Source: an uncultured bacterium
Lineage (GTDB): Bacteria; Bacillota; Clostridia; Oscillospirales; Ruminococcaceae
NCBI GenBank assembly: GCA_905215965.1
Contig: CAJMSD010000006.1
Coordinates: forward strand, 62,001 to 126,000
Length of the DNA: 64,000 bases
Reading direction: 5' to 3'
Shown: one piece after another, positions 50,571 to 56,966 of the stretch
Layout: each line of letters opens with the position of its first letter
Position numbering within the stretch: the stretch's first letter is position 1
Program-made: the position numbers and the translations under genes
Notes under the pieces: generated by a model
Database searches by the model: none
What the model was told of the DNA's origin: nothing
What the model saw: only the letters and a program-made list of their open reading frames with translations

Positions 50571-51993
50571 CGCCGATCATGAGATCATCGACAGACAGTC
50601 CTGTTACCGACTGCTCCTTTGCAATGCGCTCAAGCTCTTTCTGAGCCGTATCCTCGTCGCATTTCTGGACATCCATAATCGCTTTAAGCTTTGACTTAAG
50701 ACCTGCCTGCACCAGCTTGACGTTGTTGTCGATGAGAGTATTATCATCAATAACAATATTGTCCTGCCAGCCGATCGTCACATTGTATTCCTTTTTTGGA
50801 ATTATTTTAAGAGCCGTGCCGATAGCGATCAGACTGCCGATAAGATCTTCGAGCATCTCTGTTATGAGATTTTTGTTGGATTTTATTGTACGCGCGGTCT
50901 TGCTGTCTTGAGAGATAACCTCGGTAGCGGTTTTTACGCCCTGTACAGCGTCAAACGACAGTGTTCCTGCGGATAATCCAATCTGGAAGCACAAGATATT
51001 AAGCAGTGCGTTAATTGCGGAAACGTGCTCCTCGATTCGCAGCTCCGCTGTGTTGTCTGTGACTTTCAGCGCCTCGTTGTCTTCTGCTTTCAGTGCGATG
51101 AAAGCCTCGTCATCCGCATCAAAATATCTGCGCATCGATCCGGTTTCCGGATCTACGACAGTCCTGATGCACTTAGCCGGGACAATGATCCTTTTTTTGC
51201 CGAGCACGAACTCTCTTGAAAAGCTGTCAAAAGCAATATCGAGCGTCTCAAGGGTATCGATCGCGTTCGCAAAGATCGACAAGCCGAGGGGAGAGTCGAT
51301 CTCGATGTTATTGGATACGCAAGGTTTAAAATAGCAAAACATAGGTATCTCAACATTATTGTAAGTTATGCTGTCTGCAAGCTTCGGGAACATTTCGGTT
51401 ACAGCGCATTTTGTCCCCAGACTGTTCTTGATACTGCTTTTAAAGGCGACGTTTTCAACAAATACAATTCCGTTTGCATTTATGCCATGCCTTTCCATAA
51501 GTGTGTAATAATTGCCATTTTTGTATGATGTCGTTCGGAAAATACATTCGTCGATATTTTCTCCTGTCCAGCCGGCGGGAAGAAAATGTTCCGCTTGGAC
51601 ATAATCAATTGCCGGCTTTGATTTATCCGCATAAACTTTTAATGCGCATCCGCCCATTGCACAAGCGTAAGATAAGATCTCAGGGAATTTGTACCAGAAG
51701 CCTGTTGCATTTAGAGTGTTATTTATGTATTCCTGATATTGTTCGTTATCAAGAGTTATTTCAACTTGTTCTGAAAAAGTCATTGCTGAAAATTCATCAC
51801 AAATTACTTTTGCGGCATTTAAAAGTTTTCGGTTGCGAAAACCTTTTGCATAAAGACCGGAAGCTCTTGTACGCGCCCACGGAGGAGCATTTTTAAAAAT
51901 AGCTTTATGCAGCTCCATGTTTTTGTAATTATCAGATAAATTAAGCAGTTCCAATTCGGGAAAAGCTTGTTTGGCGTCCTGTAATATGTTCAA
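50554..51993 (-). CDS. phage portal protein (A118-like)
   Basis: 479 residues. Typical of the Gram-positive portal family: early WARTRASGLYAKGFRNRKLL, acidic AMGGCALKVYADKSKPAIDY, the loop DSPLGLSIFANAIDTLETLD, GVKTATEVISQDSKTARTIK, and a C-terminal helical part ending GLSVDDLMIGGESDN. The portal is the dodecameric DNA gateway of the head. Length is normal. It overlaps TerL by 4 nt and the head protein by 17 nt. Confidence 0.9.
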   Translation of the reverse strand: MNILQDAKQAFPELELLNLSDNYKNMELHKAIFKNAPPWARTRASGLYAKGFRNRKLLNAAKVICDEFSAMTFSEQVEITLDNEQYQEYINNTLNATGFWYKFPEILSYACAMGGCALKVYADKSKPAIDYVQAEHFLPAGWTGENIDECIFRTTSYKNGNYYTLMERHGINANGIVFVENVAFKSSIKNSLGTKCAVTEMFPKLADSITYNNVEIPMFCYFKPCVSNNIEIDSPLGLSIFANAIDTLETLDIAFDSFSREFVLGKKRIIVPAKCIRTVVDPETGSMRRYFDADDEAFIALKAEDNEALKVTDNTAELRIEEHVSAINALLNILCFQIGLSAGTLSFDAVQGVKTATEVISQDSKTARTIKSNKNLITEMLEDLIGSLIAIGTALKIIPKKEYNVTIGWQDNIVIDDNTLIDNNVKLVQAGLKSKLKAIMDVQKCDEDTAQKELERIAKEQSVTGLSVDDLMIGGESDN

Positions 51994-53279
51994 TTAATCA
52001 CTCCTCCATTCTCAATAATATCGCTCATTAGCGGTTCAACGCTGTACTCAAATCCGTCCAGACTGTCTATGTTATAGTTGCCGTCGTCAAGGCGGACATC
52101 TTTCTGTTTTTTGCTGTCCCATACGGCGGTTTTAAACGCTTCGATAATGTGTTTGCAATGCCGCATTACAAAAAATCTTTCCTGAGACATGATCTGATTT
52201 GTAAATCTGATTCGCTCTAATATCGATGATTTGTGGGCATTGTGGATTTCGATCGGCACTTTTGCTTTTGTGCAAGCGACGCGAATGCCTTTGATTAGTA
52301 CCTGCTCTGCCGAGTCGAGATAGGCGTCAAAAATCTTATACTTTTTTTGACAGCAGAGAACAAAATTTATAAAATCTCTCTCCAGCTCCTCCGGGGTGAT
52401 TATCTCTTTGCGATAATACTCGTCTAAAATCACAGTAGTTTTCAGTGATCGGCTAAATCCCGTACAGATGCCGGCATGAGCCGAACCATTGCCGCCGAAG
52501 TCAAATCCGATATTGCAGTACATGATATCATCGGGAGGAGCATCGATAATAAATTTCTCCGGATCATCGGCGAATTGTTTGTAGATAACACCTTCAGCTG
52601 ATACCCACAAGCCTAAAATGTATCGTTTATAAAACACACCGGAATACATTCGCTCGTAACGCTGACGTATACTGTCGGACAGAGAGTAGTTATCCTCCAT
52701 CATAAAATGGAGACGCAGTCTGTTCTTAGCCTTTACTTTTTTTGCATTTTCGCCGCTTTCGTCAATCCAGTCTTTGTAAAACCAGTGATGCGGCGACTCC
52801 GGGTTACAGTTAAACCAAAATTTAGAGCCGTCCACTGAGCATCGTGCAATACCCTGATCAACGAAAGATTTTGGCATAAGCGCCACCTCGTCAAAAAAAG
52901 CTCCGGCAAGCGTTATGCCTTGAATAAGCTTGTATGAGCCCTCATCTTTGCCGCCAAAAAAATAGTAACGGTTAGTCCACTTGTTTACTGTGATATCACA
53001 GTAACTCTCTCGCTGCTTTATCAACACAATACCCTCAAGCCACTTCTGCATCGGGATAATGACATTTTTTTTGAGAGAATCAATTGTTTTGCCGCAGAAG
53101 GCAAAGCTCTCGCCGTTAAAGCGGCTGCCGCTCCATAGCACAAAACCAATTGTCATAGATATGGTTTTGCCGGAACGAACTGATCCGTCGCAGACTATGG
53201 CATCATAGTCTTTAGTATCAGGCATTTGCCACCAAAGCATAGACCTGATTTGTTTCGCTGAAAATTGCGAGTATATCAT
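51990..53279 (-). CDS. terminase large subunit (PBSX-type)
   Basis: 429-residue packaging ATPase-nuclease. Walker A-like VCDGSVRSGKTISMT near 32; LAGAFFDEVALMPKSFVDQG (Walker B); coupling motif WFNCNPESPHHWFYKDWID; nuclease motif MYCNIGFDFGGNGSAHAGIC with further acidic residues IFDAYLDSAEQV. Length is normal. Overlaps TerS by 4 nt (ATGA) and precedes the portal gene, so packaging genes remain intact in this remnant. Confidence 0.92.
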   Translation of the reverse strand: MIYSQFSAKQIRSMLWWQMPDTKDYDAIVCDGSVRSGKTISMTIGFVLWSGSRFNGESFAFCGKTIDSLKKNVIIPMQKWLEGIVLIKQRESYCDITVNKWTNRYYFFGGKDEGSYKLIQGITLAGAFFDEVALMPKSFVDQGIARCSVDGSKFWFNCNPESPHHWFYKDWIDESGENAKKVKAKNRLRLHFMMEDNYSLSDSIRQRYERMYSGVFYKRYILGLWVSAEGVIYKQFADDPEKFIIDAPPDDIMYCNIGFDFGGNGSAHAGICTGFSRSLKTTVILDEYYRKEIITPEELERDFINFVLCCQKKYKIFDAYLDSAEQVLIKGIRVACTKAKVPIEIHNAHKSSILERIRFTNQIMSQERFFVMRHCKHIIEAFKTAVWDSKKQKDVRLDDGNYNIDSLDGFEYSVEPLMSDIIENGGVIN

Positions 53280-53629
53280 TTTCCGTCACCGTCCATACTC
53301 GTCTCTATCATCTCCAGCAGATTAGTGAGCTGCTGGTTATCAGCTTCCGGAGCTTCGCCTGAAATTGCAGCCTGAATTATTTTTGTCATCTCAGTTTCAG
53401 CAGCAATAAGCTCTGTATTTTCCTTGACAAAATTATACAGTTCAAGATGACGTTTTCTGAATTCTTCGGCAAGCTTCCTGCGCTGCTTCGGCTCAGGGGT
53501 GTTAAGAAAAGCCTTTAAAAAGCTATTTAAGTCTGTATAATCGGAGTTTTTCACAGCATTTTTGCTGTCCTCGAACTTAGAAAGTCCGTCAGCAAGAGAT
53601 TTCAGACTTTTCTTTTTTATACTGTTCAC
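53276..53629 (-). CDS. probable terminase small subunit
   Basis: 117 residues, mainly charged helices (KKSLKSLADGLSKFEDSKNA, then FLNTPEPKQRRKLAEEFRKR). It shows no clear homology by eye, but its position directly before TerL with a 4-nt overlap marks it as the small terminase or an equivalent DNA-recognition protein. I use GTG 53629 as start, with AAGGAAG 8 nt upstream. An ORF reading from 53665 has no site. Confidence 0.65.
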   Translation of the reverse strand: MNSIKKKSLKSLADGLSKFEDSKNAVKNSDYTDLNSFLKAFLNTPEPKQRRKLAEEFRKRHLELYNFVKENTELIAAETEMTKIIQAAISGEAPEADNQQLTNLLEMIETSMDGDGK

Positions 53630-53702
53630 CGTCCCACTTCCTTTCGGGTATAAAAATAAGGGCATATTTTGCCCTTTTTCAGCGTTTTATTTTTTGAGGT
53701 AT

Positions 53703-53770
53703 AATTTAACGTTCGGAATAATTTAAACGGCTGTGTGCGCTGTTAAACACAATTTAAACGCATATTTTTC
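53703..53770. repeat. TTTAAACG repeats upstream of terminase genes
   Basis: Gene-free sequence with four similar sites: TTTAACGTTC (53706), ATTTAAACGGCTG (about 53720), GTTAAACACA (about 53740), and ATTTAAACGCAT (about 53752). Related sites recur at 56756-56835. The remaining 53630-53851 gap contains no gene. Confidence 0.5.
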
Positions 53771-53851
53771 CGGGTATGCTCCGCCATTCGGAATTTTTCA
53801 TTTCAAACTCCGTTTTTGACGTATACCCACTCGCTCATCAGCCGGGACGAA

Positions 53852-54013
53852 TCAACCGTTCTGATGTTGGACGAGCTGTTTTAAATTGAAATTACCGGAA
53901 GAGTGATTTATTCGTTCTTCAGCAACTATTTTATTTGATTTTATAAGTCGTTGAACATATCTTTCAGAACATCCTTTAAGTTCAGCAAGTTTTTTAACTG
54001 TCAAATAATCCAC
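53852..54013 (-). CDS. HTH protein fragment, Mu-transposase-like
   Basis: 53 residues from GTG 54013, with AAAGGAGG 7 nt upstream. The sequence VDYLTVKKLAELKGCSERYV then QRLIKSNKIVAEE is a helix-turn-helix like the N-terminal domain of Mu-type transposases or phage transcription factors. After VAEE it changes to SSGNFNLKQLVQHQNG and stops, so it is probably a truncated gene. A 5' hairpin CGGAG/CTCCG lies at 54031-54048. Confidence 0.5.
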   Translation of the reverse strand: MDYLTVKKLAELKGCSERYVQRLIKSNKIVAEERINHSSGNFNLKQLVQHQNG

Positions 54014-54099
54014 GTTTTCCTCCTTTCCGCCGGAGCAGTATAACTCCGACAAAAAATTCTTGACAAAATAAGTAAATCGTGATACACTTAACTTGAACA

Positions 54100-54435
54100 T
54101 TAATTAAAGGTTAATTCCTTGATTAACGTCTCAATCTCCAGTTTCAGGGCGGTTATTAACTCGTCAAAGTTGTAGCCTTGAAGCTGGATTTTTTCTAAGT
54201 GTCTGATTGCCATCTTGTTTGCATGGATGAATCTCTCCCTGCAGATCTTTGCTCCTGCGGCTGAAATATTCATGTCAGTGATAAAATCCGCCATGGACTG
54301 TTCCAGCTCTTGCATCGTGATCACGATCTTGCGAACCGCTTCCGGTTTCAGATCGCATCCGGTCATCTTGCTAAGTGACAACACTGCCGTTGATATCTTC
54401 GTGAGATATATGGACGCTTCATAATCGAAATCCAT
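54100..54435 (-). CDS. phage protein of unknown function
   Basis: 111 residues, almost entirely helical: MDFDYEASIYLTKISTAVLS, several Met/Leu/Glu helices, and a Lys/Leu/Glu ending. No family recognised. AAGAGGTG lies about 8 nt before the ATG. It belongs to the leftward early-type gene block beginning at about 55.7 kb. In position it lies just before the HTH fragment, whose gene is presumed to have been larger. Confidence 0.65.
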   Translation of the reverse strand: MDFDYEASIYLTKISTAVLSLSKMTGCDLKPEAVRKIVITMQELEQSMADFITDMNISAAGAKICRERFIHANKMAIRHLEKIQLQGYNFDELITALKLEIETLIKELTFN

Positions 54436-54439
54436 GTTT

Positions 54440-54520
54440 TCACCTCTTTTCTGTTTTCAAGATTCTTATAGCTTTACAGGCTCTCGAAATACCGCTGACT
54501 GCTGCGCTTGCTCTCGTCAT
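54440..54520 (-). CDS. possible small ORF (26 aa)
   Basis: Minus strand ATG 54520 gives MTRASAAVSGISRACKAIRI then LKTEKR, ending 4 nt before the next gene start, so coupling is possible. The ribosome site is weak. The rest of 54521-54603 shows an ACCGTCCCC-containing GC-rich stretch but no gene. Confidence 0.3.
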   Translation of the reverse strand: MTRASAAVSGISRACKAIRILKTEKR

Positions 54521-54603
54521 GATATCTCTGCTGTCTGCGGTCTGCCATCGTCAGTGTCGGGAGACCGTCCCCGGCAGACAGCGGAGCTCATCCGCTGTTT
54601 CGG

Positions 54604-54747
54604 CTAATTTAATTCAACACACATCTCAATGTGCTCATGATTCTCGACAAAAGCCTTGCTCAGAGCATCAGATTTTGACCTTGCTCTTACGACAACCTGT
54701 CTGACCTCGCCGTATCTGTCGGCAATGCTAACAATATATGATTTCAT
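54604..54747 (-). CDS. small phage protein (47 aa)
   Basis: 47 residues: MKSYIVSIADRYGEVRQVVV then RARSKSDALSKAF and an acidic end. It has alternating strands and a helix and no family was recognised. GGAGG lies 6 nt before ATG 54747, which decides this start over a longer frame. It is in the leftward early-type block. Confidence 0.7.
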   Translation of the reverse strand: MKSYIVSIADRYGEVRQVVVRARSKSDALSKAFVENHEHIEMCVELN

Positions 54748-54757
54748 AATGATCCTC

Positions 54758-54946
54758 CTATTCTTCAATATAGACCTCACACGCACCGAGCAGGTCGATG
54801 ATATCTCTTGTGTATCCGATGATACCCTCATATCTTAGCCATGTGTCCAGAATTTCGGTAACAGGGTATTCACTTTTGATTTCCTCAAAAGATTTGTAAC
54901 GGTTGCCGTGAGTTTCGTTGAATGCTTCAAGTATCTTTTCCTGCAT
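54758..54946 (-). CDS. small phage protein (62 aa)
   Basis: 62 residues, acidic (MQEKILEAFNETHGNRYKSF, then ILDTWLRYEGIIGYTRDIID). No family recognised; the fold looks like a compact helical phage protein. AAGGAG lies 8 nt before the ATG. It overlaps the upstream gene by 20 nt and ends 10 nt before the next gene. Confidence 0.68.
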   Translation of the reverse strand: MQEKILEAFNETHGNRYKSFEEIKSEYPVTEILDTWLRYEGIIGYTRDIIDLLGACEVYIEE

Positions 54947-55130
54947 TGTCAGTCTCCTTGTTTTTAGCTATCGCCATTGCTTCAGCTTCTTTTTTATCAT
55001 TGGTAATAAACTTCGGAACATATTCTCTGTTTCCACTGTGATCAACTGCATTGATATCTCTCAGACGATAGACCTGATAGACTTTTTCTCCGCCTATATA
55101 CTGAGATGTAACTTTCCATTCGCTTTTCAT
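54927..55130 (-). CDS. small phage protein (67 aa)
   Basis: 67 residues: a strand-rich N-terminal part (WKVTSQYIGGEKVYQVYRLR) and a Lys/Asp C-terminus (KFITNDKKEAEAMAIAKNK). No family recognised. GAAAGGAG lies 9-10 nt before the ATG; the start overlaps the XRE gene stop by 1 nt (TGATG type). Co-transcribed with its neighbours. Confidence 0.68.
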   Translation of the reverse strand: MKSEWKVTSQYIGGEKVYQVYRLRDINAVDHSGNREYVPKFITNDKKEAEAMAIAKNKETDNAGKDT

Positions 55131-55339
55131 CAGCTTGCTCTCCTTTCATCTTTAAGAAATGCATTTGGTGCAAGGTCGAGAGCAATTGCGAGAACCATGA
55201 GCGTTGTCGCTCTTGGAACATACACATCATGCTCTATACTTGAAATATATCCCTGAGTTAGCATTGCTTTCTGAGCAAGTTCCGGCTGGGTAAGTCCGAG
55301 CTCCTCTCGGCGGTTGCGGATTCTGTTTCCTAAGGTCAT
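55130..55339 (-). CDS. XRE-family phage regulator (Cro-like)
   Basis: 69-residue HTH_XRE domain alone: LGNRIRNRREELGLTQPELA, QKAMLTQGYISSIEHDVYVP, LAIALDLAPNAFL. Size and position at the head of the leftward block fit a Cro- or activator-type regulator. The ribosome site is weak (GACCTTAG region). A CI-like repressor lies 540 nt away on the other strand. Confidence 0.82.
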   Translation of the reverse strand: MTLGNRIRNRREELGLTQPELAQKAMLTQGYISSIEHDVYVPRATTLMVLAIALDLAPNAFLKDERRAS

Positions 55340-55407
55340 ATTATCAGTCCTTTCTATTGAAAATGATTTGGTTTTGGTGTATAATGGTGGTGGAAGGGAG
55401 TGAAAAA

Positions 55408-55635
55408 ATGAGGATGTTACCCGATTTTTTAGAATTTGCCAACTAAATTACCGAAGAACAAGTTGATCAAATTCAAAAAGACTGTGCAATAGATAGCAAT
55501 GAATTAAAGGAACGCTTTAAAAAAGAAGGATATTCGGTTATCCCAGCTGCCTTTGAGGAAAAAAGCTTCATTCAGTTGCTTTCTTTGCTGAGTCTTTACC
55601 ACAAATGGCTTTCTGAACAGCTGAATAAAGATTAG
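55408..55635 (+). pseudogene. small gene with in-frame stop
   Basis: Plus strand: ATG 55408, with GGGAG upstream, reads MRMLPDFLEFAN, then TAA at 55444-55446, then continues open for 62 codons (ITEEQVDQIQKDCAIDSNEL, later EKSFIQLLSLLSLYHKWLSE) to TAG 55633. The same frame and amphipathic composition before and after suggest a nonsense mutation. The 3' end overlaps the minus-strand gene at 55568. Confidence 0.55.
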
Positions 55636-55720
55636 GTTCTGATTTAGCCATAATGCTTATCACCCGTTCTGCGACAACCGGAGCAGGTGATTTTTTATGC
55701 CTTTTTACTTTTACTTTCAT
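55568..55720 (-). CDS. small basic phage protein (50 aa)
   Basis: 50 residues, basic: MKVKVKRHKKSPAPVVAERV then ISIMAKSEPNLYSAVQ and a Lys-rich end. No family recognised. GAGGAA precedes ATG 55720. It is the first gene after the minus-strand promoter at 55809-55837. Its end overlaps the plus-strand pseudogene, so one of the two reading frames may be inactive. Confidence 0.6.
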   Translation of the reverse strand: MKVKVKRHKKSPAPVVAERVISIMAKSEPNLYSAVQKAICGKDSAKKATE

Positions 55721-55808
55721 AAAATTTCCTCTTTTCTGTTTACTTTTCAAGATTCTTGTGATACAATTATCATAGGGCTTACTGCGCCCTGAGATATCTG
55801 TTACTAAT

Positions 55809-55837
55809 ATTATACTCTCAGATTTGAGAAATGTCAA
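55809..55837 (-). promoter_or_regulatory. early lytic promoter on minus strand
   Basis: TTGACA (55832-55837), 17-nt spacer, TATAAT (55809-55814): perfect consensus. The operator half-site TTTCTCAAAT lies within the spacer, so repressor binding would block it. Confidence 0.85.
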
Positions 55838-55853
55838 GAGTTTTTTCTCAAAT
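55822..55853. promoter_or_regulatory. phage repressor operator
   Basis: Inverted repeat ATTTGAGAAA (55822-55831) and TTTCTCAAAT (55844-55853) with a 12-nt spacer between the divergent repressor and early genes. A further TCTCAAATTTTCT copy lies inside the repressor gene (about 56020). Confidence 0.75.
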
Positions 55854-55881
55854 TTTCTAAAAATAATTTTGGAGGTTTCTT

Positions 55882-56613
55882 ATGGTTGAGAGAATTGTTG
55901 ATTTAATAAAGAAAAAAGGTCTGTCTATAAACGCAGTTGAGAAGCGATTAGGCTTTGGAAATGGTGCAATCAAGAGATTTGATACTAATTCTCCGTCAAT
56001 AGATAAAATGATTTCTCTCTCAAATTTTCTAAATGTTTCTCTTGACTATTTAGTTATCGGTAATGATAATACAAATAAGTTGTCCGACGAAGAACATAAG
56101 TTAATTGATACATTCAAAAAATTATCTCCCATGAATAGATGTAGAGTTATTGAACGAGCTAAAACTCTTGCTGAACTGGAATCATCTGCCGCTGATGAGC
56201 CGGCTAACGATATAGAACCAGAGGAGCAGGAGACTATATTTATAGAATTCGCTACGCTTAAAGCTTCAGCTGGAACAGGCGAGCAGTTGATTGATGATCC
56301 TGAACAGGATTTTATCGAGGTTGTTAAAAACGACATGACACTTCAAGCAAAATTCGCTATTCAGATACACGGTGACAGTATGGAGCCAGAATATGCTAAC
56401 GGCGATATTGTTCTTGTAAAAGCTCAGCCGCAGATTGAAATTGGACAAATTGGTATTTTTACTGTCAATGATATGGGCTACATAAAAAAACTCGGAACTG
56501 ACAGACTTATTTCCGTCAATCCCGAATACGACGATATCTATTTTGAAGAAGGGCAGGACATTAGATGTAAGGGACTTGTTATCGGCACTCTCGAGGAGAA
56601 TGATTTTGTTTAA
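55882..56613 (+). CDS. LexA/CI-like phage repressor (S24)
   Basis: 243 residues. The N-terminal HTH (IVDLIKKKGLSINAVEKRLG...NGAIKRF) is followed by a hinge rich in Glu/Ala. The C-terminal S24 self-cleaving domain has IHGDSMEPEYANGDIVLVKA (catalytic Ser) and FTVNDMGYIKKLG (catalytic Lys). The cleavage region is TLKASAGTGE. This is a typical temperate-phage repressor inactivated after DNA damage. GGAGG lies about 9 nt before the ATG. It is rightward, opposite the early genes. Confidence 0.93.
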   Translation: MVERIVDLIKKKGLSINAVEKRLGFGNGAIKRFDTNSPSIDKMISLSNFLNVSLDYLVIGNDNTNKLSDEEHKLIDTFKKLSPMNRCRVIERAKTLAELESSAADEPANDIEPEEQETIFIEFATLKASAGTGEQLIDDPEQDFIEVVKNDMTLQAKFAIQIHGDSMEPEYANGDIVLVKAQPQIEIGQIGIFTVNDMGYIKKLGTDRLISVNPEYDDIYFEEGQDIRCKGLVIGTLEENDFV

Positions 56614-56852
56614 TGATTATATACTATTTGTATAAAAACTACCCTCCGAACCGGTTCGCATCCCTATGTATTTTAGTTCGCAGGTTCGCAGGTTGTTTTT
56701 GTGTGATTTTAAACTCAAATTCATAGTAACTGTTTAAAATTTGCAATTGTCATTTAAATGATTAAACGGCTATATATAGGCATTTCGCAAAATTACTTAA
56801 ACATCAAGTGACTTTTTAAACACCGATTAAACGGTATTTCATAAAAAATAAG
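56614..56852. repeat. phage right edge with TTAAAC repeats
   Basis: Gene-free. It contains GATTAAACGGC (about 56760), CTTAAACATC, TTTTTAAACACC and GATTAAACGGT (about 56826), resembling 53703-53770. TTCGCAGGTTCGCAGG (about 56680) shares the 11-mer TCGCAGGTTCG with the T-arm of tRNA-Thr, so it is a weak candidate for a degraded att site. Confidence 0.45.
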
Positions 56853-56899
56853 AATGCGCCGAAATTGTGGAAAACTCCTCATTTCGGCGCATTTATTTT
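56853..56899 (+). terminator. perfect terminator hairpin at phage edge
   Basis: 13-bp stem AATGCGCCGAAAT (56853-56865) with ATTTCGGCGCATT (56881-56893), then TATTTTT. Confidence 0.85.
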
Positions 56900-56966
56900 T
56901 GACACATTAATTTTATTAACTTTAAACATTCCCAAAGATTCACACTAAAAATTTGCCTATTTATCG

